Under the pieces are notes generated by a model, which worked only from the letters and a program-made list of their open reading frames with translations, was not told the DNA's origin and did no database searches. Positions 1-11,453 of a stretch of 64,000 nucleotides of DNA are shown here, in pieces. Origin of the DNA: Voacanga thouarsii (Eukaryota > Streptophyta > Magnoliopsida > Gentianales > Apocynaceae); contig JANUWF010001631.1 in assembly GCA_026120185.1 (NCBI GenBank), positions 744,001 to 808,000 on the forward strand. Reading direction: 5' to 3'. How positions within the stretch are numbered: the stretch's first letter is position 1; every line of letters starts with the position of its first letter. The position numbers and the translations under genes are program-made.

Positions 1-1572
1 TATGAAGTACTCTAATTATAGAGACTAGACTATTACAGTTATAGCATGGATGGATACCTTCATACTTGAGTATGAGTTGGTGGTCTGGCGAAGCTAGGGT
101 TTTATACTTTAATATATATTGGGTGAGATTTCTTTTGTGAGATGTATATCCTCATATGTTGGATGTATTACTCTAGTTAGTTAAGACGGACTCATGCAAC
201 GGAGTTTCTATGCTTTACTTAGTGAAGTAAAATCACCCCCTTGTGATTATCCAAGATAATCTAATAATCCAGGGCCCTAGGAACGTGACTCTAGAATGTG
301 TGCTTTTAGGTAGCTTCCAATAATAATCCAGGGCCCTAGGAATATGACTAGAGATCTAAGGATCATAGATGTCTTTGAGATTGGTGTTAGTACATTTTTC
401 TTGTCTCATAAATGGGTATTACATAGAGGGGTATTTCCATTATTTCACCTGTAAGTTGGAGATATTACTTTAGCGATATTATTCTTGGGGTCAATATTTC
501 TGTATAGTGATAAATAGAAATATTTAAAATTGTAAAAAGCAGCTATTTAATAGTAAGGGCATTTTGGTCATTTTAGTAGCCATGAATAATATATCTCTTG
601 GTCCCCATAGTAGCTCAAGTTACCTTCGTGTTGTTTAGACACAATCTGGGTTTAATGGATAATTATTTGGAAGAGAATAAAATTTATTCTAAGAGTCCAA
701 TTAGAATTAATTAATTAGTCTTATGTTTTAATAAAGCCCAGAAAAGGTAATTAATTAATTAAGAAGATTGGACTGGAATAAATTAATTAATTGGGTTGAT
801 ATATATTGACATATATTGAGTGTCCAAATAGAATTAATTAATTAGTGTTGAGTATTTAATGAAGTCCAAAAAAGATAATTAATTAATTAAGAGGATTAGG
901 CCAATCTATGAGTGGTTTCGAAGTATGGCACTAAGCCCGTTAGGGCTTAGGGTTTTTGGCCATTAGTGCTTCATCAAGCCCTAAGCTGGCTGAAATTAAG
1001 GTGCAAGAGAGGGAGAAAAATAACATGGTATTTTCTTGAGCTCTTTCTTGGAGTGTGTCATCTCTTCCTCTTGTTCTTGTCCTTCTCTTCTTTTTCTCTT
1101 CGAGATATTTTGATTATCAAACGAAGGAGCTTTCACCAAGCTAACTTAAGAATAAGGTACAGTTGTACTCTAGAAGACGAAGAGAGGAAGCTTAAAGACG
1201 CTTGATGCGTAGGAGTAGAAGATTGGCAGGAATACCGGTTGAACTGCAGACGCCTCCTCTTCCCCTTCCATCACAAGTTCCAATGTAACCCGACCATTTG
1301 TTGGTTAATCCGTGACCAATAAAGAAAAGTAAGTACTCTCTTCTAGATGTACCTTGGAAAATTGAAAAATTTTCTGCTACATTTTCTTTGATGTTTTCTA
1401 TTTTGATCATGACATACATTATTTCTTCTAGATTATTAATACTTACTTCTCTTCTAGAATGTAATTTCTCTTCTCATCTAAACTCTCCAAGACTGTAACT
1501 CAAGGTTTCTTTACTTAGGAAATTTAGGTAACTAGATTACATAGGTTAGATAGAGTAAGAAAATTATTTACA
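1..1572 (+). repeat. LTR-like sequence left of Copia-1
   Basis: No gene is visible here. The stretch is AT-rich, has clusters of AATTAATTAATT, a pyrimidine-rich segment near 1040-1100 and a possible LTR-type end in ACA at 1570-1572, which is the general layout of a plant Copia LTR. It lies just before the Copia-1 leader and would be the natural place for its 5' LTR. However, it does not resemble the Copia-1 3' LTR (5567-7273) by eye, so it may be an LTR of another family or half of a chimeric element. It contains a duplicated 22-bp motif (262-283, 321-342) and an imperfect duplication of about 80 bp (693-773, 819-899). Confidence 0.45.
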
Positions 1573-2345
1573 AGACAATGGAGATGGCGACCAAAATGAG
1601 GCGAGAGGGTAAGACCTTCCACTTATATCATACATGAACACATAGGGTCGACCATATTAATTTCTTTCATTGCTCGAGAAATTTAATTTAGGAAAAGTCC
1701 ATAACCATATCATGTAATTATGTTTTATGCCATGTATATATGATGATATTATGCATGCTATGTATAAGACCACTAATATAAACAAATCACTCAAACAATA
1801 TTAAATCTAAAGCATTCCATGAATACAACTAGAATGAGATTTCTTTTTTAAGATTAGGTTGTTGGGCATACCCAAGCTTATTCGACATTAAGCATGTTCT
1901 AGCTATGAAATGTGATTCTGGATTAATAGGTGAATTTAACTAATATTTTTATCCCAGTTAGGCATATCCAAGCATAAAGAATATTAGAGGCTAAGTTGAG
2001 ATAGCACTAAATGCTTTAAGATTAAAAGATGTTAATCACCTAATGATCTAGTAGTTATATTTGATGTAATTGGTATTGGATACCTACCATTAAACTTAAG
2101 AGTGATTTATTAGGCATACCCAAGGTCATTCTTAAGGAATTTGGATATCGTTCCACTAGGAAAGCTTCCAACAGGCTTTCCCGAATCAATAGTGAGGGCA
2201 ATTGGTTTAAACAAAATAGTGGAATAAAAATGCACTTAATTAAAGACTTAATTATTTTCATTACATGTGCATGTACATTGTGCTATCATTTCTTTACATC
2301 TAGGTCATCTACATCATGAAAACAAACTTGAACTAACATAGCGTT
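1573..2345 (+). other. Copia-1 untranslated leader
   Basis: This is the non-coding stretch between the putative LTR end and gag. No clear match to the usual initiator-Met primer-binding site (TGGTATCAGAGC) is present. The nearest resemblance is TTGGTATTGGATACC near 2068, which is too weak to call. The leader holds three copies of a short, almost palindromic motif, (T)TGGGCATACCCAAG and variants, at 1862-1876, 1958-1972 and 2110-2124. No open frame here looks like a protein. Confidence 0.45.
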
Positions 2346-3160
2346 TTGGAAACGAACAAACTTACCGAGTTAAAATTTCTGGACTGGTATAGAAACGTCA
2401 GAATTGCTCTCAAATCGAAAAAGTTACTCTACGTGTTAGAAGCTCCTATTCTGGCATCTCCAGCTCAAGATGCTCATACTGATGAGTATGCTATCTACAA
2501 GAAGCATAAAGAGGACAGTAACACAGCATCCGGTGTGATGTTAGCATCAATGACCCTTGAACTGCAAAACCAACACGAGCATATGAATGCTTACCCAATT
2601 ATATTACATCTTCGAGAGCTGTTTGATACCCAAGCCAGAATGGAAAAATATGACATTTCAAAACAACTATTATGTTTGAAGATGGTTGAGAGTACTTCTG
2701 TGGCTACTCATGGGCTGAAGATGCTGGGCTTAATTGAGAGGCTCATGTCTCTTCGATTTTGTGAAGGACAATGAATTAAGTATCGAATTAATTCTGCAAT
2801 TTTTGCTAAGTAGTTTTTCATTTTGTGATTAACTGCAAGATGAACAAGATTGAGTCCAACATACCCGAGTTGATCAATCTACTCAAAATTGCGGAGTCCT
2901 TTGTGAAGAAGGAATCCAATGTACTTATGTTGGTAGAATCTTCCTCTTCTAGGAAGAAAGATCCTAAGAAGAAGAAGTAGACTCCTACTAAGCTTAAAGG
3001 TAGTGTGAAAAAGAAGGAAGTAGCCACCAAAGGCCCATGCCATTATTGTGGAAGGATGGGTCATTGGAGGTGCAACTGCAAAGCCTACTTGGGAGATCAT
3101 CAAGGAAAAGAAGAAGAAGGAGAAGCTTGCGGGCACTTCTACTTCTACTCCTAGTATGTT
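2346..3160 (+). pseudogene. Copia-1 gag (capsid and zinc knuckle), broken
   Basis: Gag builds the virus-like particle that packages element RNA. The open stretch 2346-2774 reads as a Copia capsid, with the typical LDWYRNVRIAL start region and the LASMTLELQNQHEH segment. It has no ATG at its head (the first codon is TTG) and ends in TGA at 2772. The C-terminal part reappears out of frame. A CX2CX4HX4C knuckle (C-HY-C, then H, then C) is encoded at 3038-3079, followed by a lysine-rich stretch near 3100. At least one frameshift and several stops separate the capsid from the knuckle, so no working protein is possible. Confidence 0.8.
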
Positions 3161-3757
3161 TATGATTGACATTAATACTGCCTTTAGAAATAAGATATGG
3201 GTATTAGATATTAGTTATGGATCTCAATTATGCAATAACTTGCAGTGACTAAAGGATAGTAGAAAGCTTGAGAAGGGCGACGTGGACCTACGTACTGCAA
3301 TGGAGCAAAGGTTGATGCAATTGCTATAGGGACTTATGAGCTACACCTACCTTCAGGAATAGTTTTAGAATTTCAAAACTGTTATTATGTACCAGTTTTA
3401 TTGAAAAACATTGTCGTAGTTACGTGTCTAGACTTGTATGAATTTTATTTAGTTTTTAAGAATAAATGTTGTTCTTTTTCATTAAATGATATTCATGATA
3501 ATTCTGCAACTTCGGTTAATGGTTTATATATTCTAGGTATGGATAATCTAATCCTCAATATAAACTATAAGAAACTAAGGATAGATAATTCAATCTCATC
3601 TTATTTATGGCATTTTTGTTTAGGCCATATAAATGAGAACCACGTTTCTAAGTTACACAAGCTATGTAACTTAGAGTCATTATATTATGAATCATATGGC
3701 ATATGTGAGTCTTGTTTACTTGGTAAAATGGCTAAAACTCTTTTTTTTAGAAAATGA
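3161..3757 (+). pseudogene. Copia-1 protease and GAG-pre-integrase region, broken
   Basis: The aspartic protease segment lies near 3190-3400 and reads WVLDISYGSQLCNN, where the family has D-T/S-G; the catalytic Asp remains but the next two residues differ. Stops follow at 3247 and beyond. The open stretch 3401-3757 is the GAG-pre-integrase domain. It has the H...H pair in LWHFCLGHINENHVSKLH and the C..C pair in ICESCLLGKM, together the HHCC zinc site that precedes integrase. It ends in a TGA just before the integrase core. Confidence 0.72.
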
Positions 3758-4600
3758 GAAAGGGCCAAAAAGTCATTAGAACTTATACATTCGAATGTAT
3801 ATATCCTAATGTCTATACAATAAAGAGGAGGTTATCACTATTTCATATCCTTTATCGATGATTATTTACGATATGGGTATTTATATTTAATAAAATACAA
3901 ATCTAAAGATTTTGAACAGTTCAAATACTTTAAGAATGAAGTAGGGAAACAACTTCGGAATGGTAATAAGACTTTAATATCTGATCGAGAAGGTGAATAC
4001 TTAAGATGAGAGTTTCAAGATTATCTAAGAGATAATGGGGTATTATCTCAATGCACTCCACTACATACACCTCAATATAACGGTGTATCTAGGAGAATGA
4101 ATTAAACCCTTCTTGATATGGTACAGACCATGATGGCTTCTACAGACTTACTAAAATCATTTTGGAGGTCTGCACTAGGGACTTCTGTTTATGTTCTAAA
4201 TAGAGTTCCATAAAAATGGTTGACACTACCCCATTTAAGATGTTCTTTGGCAAGAAACTAAAGTTATTTCACTTAAGAGTATGGGGTTGCCCTACTTTTG
4301 TCAAGAGGCTATAGTCCGACAAACTTGACAGTAAGTCTAAAAAGTGTTTGTTTGTGGTTTATTCGAAAGATTCTTTCGGATATTACTTCTATCTCTCGTC
4401 CGAAAATAAAGTGTTTGTTTCGAAACATGATGTTTTATTAGAGAATGAGCACATGCTTAAAGGGAACAGTAGGAGTAAGATTAAACTTAATGAAGTTTTT
4501 GAAGAACAAGCAAACAAGGATCAACTGTCTAATCCCACATCTATTAAGAGAATAGATGAACCTTCAACTACATAAGAACATCGTAGGTCAAGTAGAATAC
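3758..4600 (+). pseudogene. Copia-1 integrase core, broken
   Basis: Integrase joins the cDNA to target DNA through a D-D-E triad. Translation across 3760-4340 gives recognisable core segments: LIHSNV (the family has H-S/T-D, so the first catalytic Asp reads Asn), FIDDYLRYGYLYLI, LISDREGEYL (second Asp kept), and the QYNGVSRRMN region, where the family has Glu in the E motif. The reading frame is cut by several stops and a frameshift near 4210. The stretch 4348-4575 is the charged region between integrase and RT and is open for 75 codons. Confidence 0.7.
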
Positions 4601-5307
4601 GTATGGCACCAGAGAGATATGGATTTCGCATTAGCGATCACAATGACGTATTGCTCATAGATGATGATGAGCCTACTATTTATAAGATAGTCTTGAATAG
4701 TTCAGAATCTCACAAATGGCTTGAAGCCATGAAATCAGACATGGATTCCATGTATGACAACCAAGTATGGACTCTAGTTGAACCACCCAAAAGAATTAAA
4801 CCTATTAGGTCTAAATGGATTTTCAAGAAGAAAACTGACATGGATGGTAACATGGTTACCTATAAAGCACGACTGGTAGCTAAGGGTTATCATCATCAAT
4901 ATAGTATTAACTATGACGAAACATTCTTACCAGTTGCTATGCTAAAATCCATTCAAATACTCCTGGCCATTGTCGCTCATTATGATTATGAGATATGGCA
5001 AATGGATATAAAAACAACTTTCCTAAATGGAAACATAACCGAGGAAATGTATATGACGCAACCTGAGGGTTTCTCGTCCAATGATAGCACAAAAGTGTGG
5101 AAGCTGCAAAGGTCTATTTATGGACTTAAGCACGCTTCTAGGGGTTGGAATATCCATTCTGATAAAACAATCAAAGAGTTAGGTTTCATTCAAAACATGG
5201 ATGAATCTTGTGTATACAATAAGGTTAGTGGGAGTGCAGTTCTTATCCTATCGGTTTATGTGAATGACATATTGCTAATAGGAAATACTTTCTCTATTCT
5301 TCAATAA
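4601..5307 (+). pseudogene. Copia-1 reverse transcriptase (RVT_2), truncated
   Basis: This is the longest open stretch of Copia-1, about 234 codons. It contains the Copia RT segments in order: KSDMDSMYDNQVWTLV, the SKWIFKKKTDMDGN region, the FLPVAMLKSI segment, the MDIKTTFLNG motif and SIYGLKHASRGWN. The catalytic YVDD box reads YVND at 5257-5268, an Asp to Asn change by one base, so polymerase activity would be lost even if translated. The frame ends in TAA shortly after the box, and the thumb and most of RNase H are deleted. Confidence 0.85.
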
Positions 5308-5547
5308 GTAAAAGGCTATACTGATACCGATTTCCAATCTGATAATAATTACTACGATTCACAATCAAACTATGTGATCAATTTGAGTGCTATCACTTGA
5401 TTTATGAAATCGTTGATAGGAAAGATGTAAAAGATATAGAAAGCTCCCACGGATGAGAACATAACGAACCCACTAACTAAGGCGCTTCCCCAGAAGGAAC
5501 ATGATAGATATGTTGAGTCATTTGGTATTAGATATATGAATGATTAG
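5308..5547 (+). pseudogene. Copia-1 RNase H remnant and pol C-terminus
   Basis: Right after the RT stop, the translation resumes with GYTDTDFQSDN, part of the Copia RNase H domain, then a segment with in-frame stops, then NPLTKALPQKEHDRYVESFG, the usual C-terminus of Copia pol, ending in TAG at 5545. Several hundred bases between RT and RNase H are missing compared with Copia-D in this window. A purine tract (GGAAAGTAGGAG, 5553-5564) follows, as expected of a polypurine tract next to the 3' LTR. Confidence 0.75.
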
Positions 5548-5566
5548 ATCTAGGAAAGTAGGAGTT

Positions 5567-7273
5567 TGTTAGTGTTTAGTCCTAAAGGCAAACACTTGTA
5601 TTTTGTATATGACACATTTAATTATTAATACAAGGCATTATTTATCTATCAATTTATTTTGTGTGAATATAACTATTAGATGAAGTCCGAAGTACTTAAA
5701 TCATGATTGAGATCATGATGTGAGGTTTCTACTATATTAGACATTGTTCGTACTTAAATTATCCCTAGTCATAGTATTAATCATAGTATTAATGAGATAT
5801 GACATCATTAATGCTTTAAGATTAGCTTGTGGTATACTTCATGATTTGATTAGGCTGTGGTTCTCATATCCGTAACTATTGTGATACTCAAAGTTAACAC
5901 GTGGATACTTGTTACTTGAATAAGTATATTGGATGACCTAGTTATGAGATAATCACATGCATAACTATTTAGTGCCAGTGATAGAATTTCATCAAAGCAA
6001 TTATGTAAGTATCATTTGATGTGATATCTCTAAGGTACCTTATTTGTTAAGTGTTAGACTTTGATTCCAATCTCTGGAGTCTTGACAAGACCGCTTATGG
6101 GATGGATATTAGGCACTACAAAAGCAAACGTAAGTAGTTGAGAGGATTAATAAAAAATTCATCACTCCTAATAGTAGGGGCGAATATCTCACGTCCACTT
6201 GTAGGAATCACTACTCGAGAAGTCCTTGGCCCAGGCAATTGTGTATTTGAAAAGGTTCAAATTGATACATATGATGAATAGTAGATTTTGGGAACAAGTA
6301 CTAAAATATTCAGGCCAGAATTAATTTATTATTCTAGAAGGAGTTGGTATAAATTCGGTACTCCAAATCGAATGAGATATTGTTTGGTGAAAGGAGTTTA
6401 CTGCACTGTTGTTTGCTATTGAAAGGTTCAAGTCAAGCAACTTAACTATCAGGACTTTTGAGTGGCTATGATGTCTTGCTAGATATCGCTCATGATCTGC
6501 TGAGTATGGATTTATTAATTAGAGAATTAATAAATCAATTCTAATTACAATTAATAAGTTAATTCTAAATTATTAATCGTAAAGATGTTTAGATTAATTC
6601 ATATTTTGTTACCAATAGACCGGGAAACCTAATAGGTCACACATAATAGAGGGTTGAGTACTCATGATATTATTTGATAACATTACAGGATTGATTGTGA
6701 GAAGAAGAAGTTGTTGTAGTTAGTTATAATTTGGGGACTATATTGTAATTAACTAAAATTATAATAGTAATTGGTAACTAAAGAATCTATATTTATTATG
6801 GATTTTGATTTCCAAAATTACACAGACAATATATATGTTTTGATACGGAGGCCATAGGGATGATGATTGAAAAAATACAAAGGTTTTTTTTTTTCTAAAA
6901 AAAACATAGCTCCCACTTCATCTTTTTCTATAAAAATCACAAGAACCCTAGCCACAGGAACTAATTCTACTGGCAGAGAATTCTAGTGACTCTTGAGTGT
7001 AATCCTCGTGTGAACTACATTAGAGACAATCCTATACTTAGGTTGCAGTACTTTCACGGAACAAATAGAGAAGACATTCTCTTTAGTTGAACAATACATT
7101 TTGCTGGATTGCGCCGTCAATAGATAAGAGAAATTTTTGTTTCACAAAGGCACCACTGAAAAGTATTTTCTTACCAATTTTGATCCGTTTTACACATACA
7201 AGTGATTCTCGTTTTTTTGATTTCCTGTTTTTCTTCCACGACGTAAATATATTTTGCATGGGGAATTCCTACA
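5567..7273 (+). repeat. Copia-1 3' LTR (Copia-LTR family 1)
   Basis: The LTR is 1707 bp, starts TGTTAGTG right after a purine tract and ends in CCTACA. The same sequence family occurs three more times: reversed at 8000-9475 plus 23253-23539, forward at 24525-26236, and forward at 56099-57844. Shared blocks include the ATATGACACATTT start region, the ATACTCAAAGTTAAC block, the AATAGGTCACACA block and the GCTGGATTGCGC block near the end. No gene lies in it. Confidence 0.88.
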
Positions 7274-7999
7274 GATTGCTGGTCGAAGGGAGTCGCCAGG
7301 AAGTGCTTCAATTGTGGAGACCCAAATCATCTTTGGAACAATTGTTCTGTGCCACTGAGGAATAGATAAGTAGCCTAACACTACCTACCATACTAATAGA
7401 AGGACGAGTACTAAAGCTATTGGAAGCGGTGGGCAAAAGCCTCAAGAAAAGGCTAAGGTTTTTGCTTTGAACTGGGAAGAAGTTGGAACTGATGTAGGAG
7501 TGGTAGAAAGTATGCTTTTTATTCAAGACTATGATGTTAATATGCTAATTAATTCTAGGTCTAGGCATTTATATATAAATGAAAGTTGTGCACATCATTT
7601 GGGTTGGGGTGGGAAAGAGTTACCCTATACCCTTTTGGTGAGTCCCCCTTTAAGGAAGACAATGGAAGCTAGGAAATTGATATAGGAATGCGAGATAAAT
7701 GTGGGGAAAGAAATTCTAAAAACAAGGCTCATAGTTTTACCTATTAAGGATTGTGAATTAATTCTGGTTATTAATTGGTAGGCTAAACGTAGAGCAAGGG
7801 TAGACTGTCAGATTAAAATTGTTCAGTCCGTTAGATCGAGATGTGATGTGAGAAATTTAATGGGAAGTGAGTGAAAGAACTAAAATTCCTAATAGCTAAT
7901 ACTAAGGCTCAGAAGATATTGAAGAAAGGGTGTATAGGTTATTTAGTGTACATGATAAATAAACCTAAGGATTCGTGTGCCTTGGAAAATACTGTAGTA
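7274..7999 (+). pseudogene. Gypsy-B gag zinc knuckle and protease fragment
   Basis: The segment starts abruptly after the Copia-1 LTR and matches Gypsy-A from about 15528 onward. A CX2CX4HX4C knuckle (CFNCGDPNHLWNNC) is encoded at 7304-7345. The following frame holds the protease with LINSRSRHLYIN, where the family has L-I-D-S/P-G-S, so the catalytic Asp reads Asn. Downstream it matches the linker before RT, with several stops. It is cut at 7999 by a minus-strand Copia LTR. The gag N-terminus is not in the window. Confidence 0.8.
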
Positions 8000-8430
8000 T
8001 GTAGGAATTCCACATGCGAAACCATATTTACATAGCAGAAGAAAACAAGAATTCCAGACAACTAGGATCATTCTTATGCATTAAAAGGAATAAAAAATAA
8101 GTGATAATAATACCTTCGGTCCACCTTCGTTAACTAAAAGTTCCCTTCTCCACTTTGAAGGCACGATCTAGCCACAACAAAGAGATTGAGTTCTCTTTTG
8201 TTTTATTAAAGCATTGCAATCCAGGTGTAAGATTGCCTCCAATATAGTCCACACAAGAATGGTGCTCAAGGATCACTAGAGTTTTGTGCTAGCAAAATTA
8301 AAATTGGATTCTAGGGTTTTCTATGATTTTTCAGAAGAAGAAGACGAAGGGAGCTCTTAGTTTTATTCCAGAAAAATAAAGTCTTTGTAATTTAAAAAAA
8401 AAATAATTTCATCACGGAGTGTATATAGTC

Positions 8431-8484
<54 letters not shown>

Positions 8485-9475
8485 ATTGTCCATATAGTTT
8501 TTGGTAATCAGAATCCATAATGAACGTGGATTTTAAATTACCAATTATTATTATAATTTTTGTTAATTATAATATGGCCCACAAATTATAACTACCTATA
8601 ATTTGACCACAACAACTTCTTCTTTTCATAATTAACCCTGTAATGTTATCAAATGACATCTTGAGCACTCAATCCTCTATTGTGTGTGACTTATTAGATT
8701 TTCCGGTCTATTGGTAGCAAAATATGAATTAATTTAAAGATCTTTAAGATTAATAATCCTTAATAATTTTAGAATTAACTTATTAATTCTAATACAGATT
8801 GATTTATTAATTCTCTATTTAATAAATCCATAGTTAGCATATCACTATTTAATAAATGCATATTCAGCAGATCATGGACGGTATCTAGCAACACATCATG
8901 ACTACCCAAAAGTTCAAAAATTTAAGTGGCTTGATAAGAACCTTTAAATAGCAAATAATAGTGTAATAAACTCCTTTCACCTCGTAATATTTCATTCGAT
9001 TTGGAGTACAGAATTAGTGCCAACTCTTTCCAGAATAATAAATTAATTCTGGCTCGAATATTTTAGTAGTTGTTCACATATCAATTGGAACCATTTTCAA
9101 TATACAATCGCCTTGGCCAATGACTTCTTAAGTAGTGATTCCTACAAGTGGCCGTGAGATATTCACCCCCACTATTAAGAGTGATAAATATTTTATTAAT
9201 ACTCTCAACTACTTTTATTTAATTCATGTTGTACTCAATATCCATCACATAGGTGGTCTTGTTAGGACTCCAGAGATTGGAATCAAAGTTCAACACTTAG
9301 TAAATAATGTACTTTGGAGATCTCAAGTTTAAAGATACTTGTACATTTACTATGATGAGATTCCATCACTGACACTAAATAGTTATTGATGTGATTATCT
9401 CATAATCAGGTCATCCAATTATTTGTTTAGATAACAAGCATCTATCTGTTAAATTTGAGTATTACAATACATATG
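8000..9475 (-). repeat. Copia LTR (family 1), minus strand, left part
   Basis: Read on the minus strand this matches the Copia-1 3' LTR from its end (CCTACA, here TGTAGG at 8000) back through the ATACTCAAAGTTAAC block. It is interrupted at 9475/9476 by Gypsy-A and resumes at 23253. An AT repeat joined to a GT repeat at 8431-8484 has expanded at a site that is a short ATATAT in the other copies. No internal Copia sequence accompanies it, so it is a solo LTR or the remnant of one. Confidence 0.85.
8431..8484. repeat. (AT)n(GT)n microsatellite
   Basis: A run of AT dinucleotides (about 8431-8458) passes directly into a run of GT dinucleotides (to 8484). It lies within the minus-strand Copia LTR, where sister LTRs have only a short ATATAT. 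Confidence 0.95.
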
Positions 9476-9725
9476 TGTGAAAACCCAATCGAAACCAACC
9501 TTAGAGTAAAGGGGTTAGGATGCATATCATACTTTATTGCATGTTTAAATATATTTTTATATGATTTTATGTGCACTGAATTTGTTTTTTATAGTCTAGA
9601 GGGCTTAATTATGATTATTGAGTGAGAAGGGCAAAATGGTAATTTTTGTTTGAGGTGGAAAAAGGGTGATAGCTTGAGGGTTGAATAGGAAAATATTTTT
9701 AGAAAGAAAATAAGAACAAGAGTAG

Positions 9726-9790
9726 TTGTGGTTTAGTGGTTAGAGCTTTGAAATTAATTCTTGAGGTCTTGGGTTCAAATTCCATCATAG
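9726..9790 (+). promoter_or_regulatory. tRNA-like module with Pol III A- and B-box matches
   Basis: TGGTTTAGTGG at 9729-9739 fits the tRNA A box and GGTTCAAATTCC at 9772-9783 fits the B box. The 43-nt start-to-start spacing equals that in a tRNA gene without a long variable arm. Related modules occur at 19217-19281, 27322-27384, 32988-33050 (minus) and 37485-37550 (minus). Transcription by Pol III is an inference from the motifs only. Confidence 0.6.
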
Positions 9791-11420
9791 GAGCTTTAGC
9801 GTGATTAAATTTTATTTTTGCTTGGGAAGTGTTATATTCGGCCTTATGTGCTTTGGAGTAGGGCAAAGATATTGTCCAAAGAGAGACATGATAGGAGTAT
9901 CCTAATCTTACTCTTTTTCCCTACACAAAATTCCTAAGGGGAATTCATTTCCTCTTGATCCTTAATTTTTCCTATTTCTCAATCCATTAGGATGTTCAAT
10001 TTGTTCAAGCCAATTTTATTCTAGAAAATTCCAGCAATGTGCTATGGCTTTGAAGGTTCAAAATGTCTTAGTAAAAGATATCTTGTGGACCGAAAACATG
10101 GAAGAGGGGGAAGGATTTCAAGTGAATTAATTTCCCTAGTAAACTTTCTAAAACTTCACTCCAGCAAGGTTCATTTTTCTTCATGCATAGAACAAAAATT
10201 TTTCTAGCTTCTTGTGCCTTCAAGGTGTTGAAATTCTTAGCCATTATTCCCTCCCAAATGCTGCCAAAAAATGGCCTTTTGATCAGCTTGAAACCTGAAT
10301 TTTTCTGGCCATTTTCAGACTGCCCAAAGGTAGTGCAAAACAAGAAAAATCCCTGGGCAAAAACGCAGCTTTGGAGGTCCGAAATCAAGTTGTTTTCATT
10401 CAGTCTTAGTTCAACACCTTAGCCATATTTTCCCCCCATAAAGAAGGCTGGAAACCAGCCTTGAAAGACCCCTGAAATCCCCTTCAAACTCTCTACAAGC
10501 TGACTGGAAAGTGGCAGCCATAAACTGCCCAGAAATTCCAGCCTTGTGAAAATTCTGTGCAGGAAAACTTTCCAGCTTTGTTTCCTAATTCATCCCAAGC
10601 CGAAACCTCAGCTTTCTTCTACATAAACCCTCCTTAAACAGCCATGAGCTAAGCTCCATTGTTCTCCCCAAGATTCTGCACGAAATTCAGACATGGCTAC
10701 CCAAAAATCTCTCCAACAAATCTCTGCAATCATGCTTGATTAGTTACCAAAATTTCAGCCGCCATAATTTAGCAACCTTCCATAAAATATCCCTCAAACA
10801 ACCAGACCTTTCCTCCACCATTATACTCCTTATTTTCAGCCACCATTAGCCTCCTTTAACCAGCTCTCATCTAGCTGAAATACTACACAAGCTTTCGGCC
10901 ATGGCATCTTCCCAAAAGCTCTCCAATAATCAAATATATTCTTGTTATATTTAGTTTCCAAATTTGCTTCCCAAAAATATTCTTTAAGGATTTCAACACC
11001 TAGCCTTTCCTTTTTCCTTCCAAACTAGAAAATCATCTACCACAACCCTACAAGCACTCGGCCAACCCTAATCCCTTCAAAAATTTGGCAGCCTCCAATC
11101 CTAAAGCTCTCAATTCTCTTCAACCTTCAAGAACACATAGCACACCAAGAACACCTACTCCTTCCTTTCACCTAATACCTCTCCAAATCACTTCAAACTT
11201 CTTCTAAAAATTCTAGATTTCATCTATACACTACCGTGAGTCCATCCATAAATTTTTTAACATCAAACACCAAAATCCAACTCGCACTTTTGGATCAAAA
11301 ACCAAAAATTTTGTGAAAGCTCAAGAACACTTTCAAGGTAGGTTTATTCAATCAACATCATCTTCGCTAATCTTTAATCTCTAATGAACATATATGTGTT
11401 TAAGCATGCTAATAGACTTT

Positions 11421-11453
11421 CTTCTTCTCTTCTCTTCTCTCTCTCTCTCTCTC
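11421..11453 (+). repeat. CT-rich microsatellite in Gypsy-A 5' LTR
   Basis: A TTC/CT-rich pyrimidine tract ending in a pure CT run. The 3' LTR has the same tract at 20911-20952 with a different repeat number. Confidence 0.9.

Larger units (their letters stand above)
1573..7273 (+). mobile_element. Copia-1, decayed Ty1/Copia retrotransposon (Tork/Angela-like)
   Basis: The domains run in Copia order on the plus strand: gag with one zinc knuckle, protease, GAG-pre-integrase, integrase core, Copia-type reverse transcriptase, the tail of RNase H, a short purine tract and a 3' LTR starting TGTTAG at 5567. The coding part is only about 3.2 kb because of deletions, the largest between RT and RNase H. 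The element's 3' end abuts Gypsy-B gag sequence at 7274, so Copia-1 probably inserted in Gypsy-B. The left LTR does not match the right one by eye, so the true left border is uncertain. Confidence 0.75.

Noticed and set aside
9726..9790. A genuine nuclear tRNA gene
   Set aside because: Only D-arm and T-arm-like boxes fit. No acceptor stem pairing or clear anticodon arm is evident, and copies lie inside LTRs.
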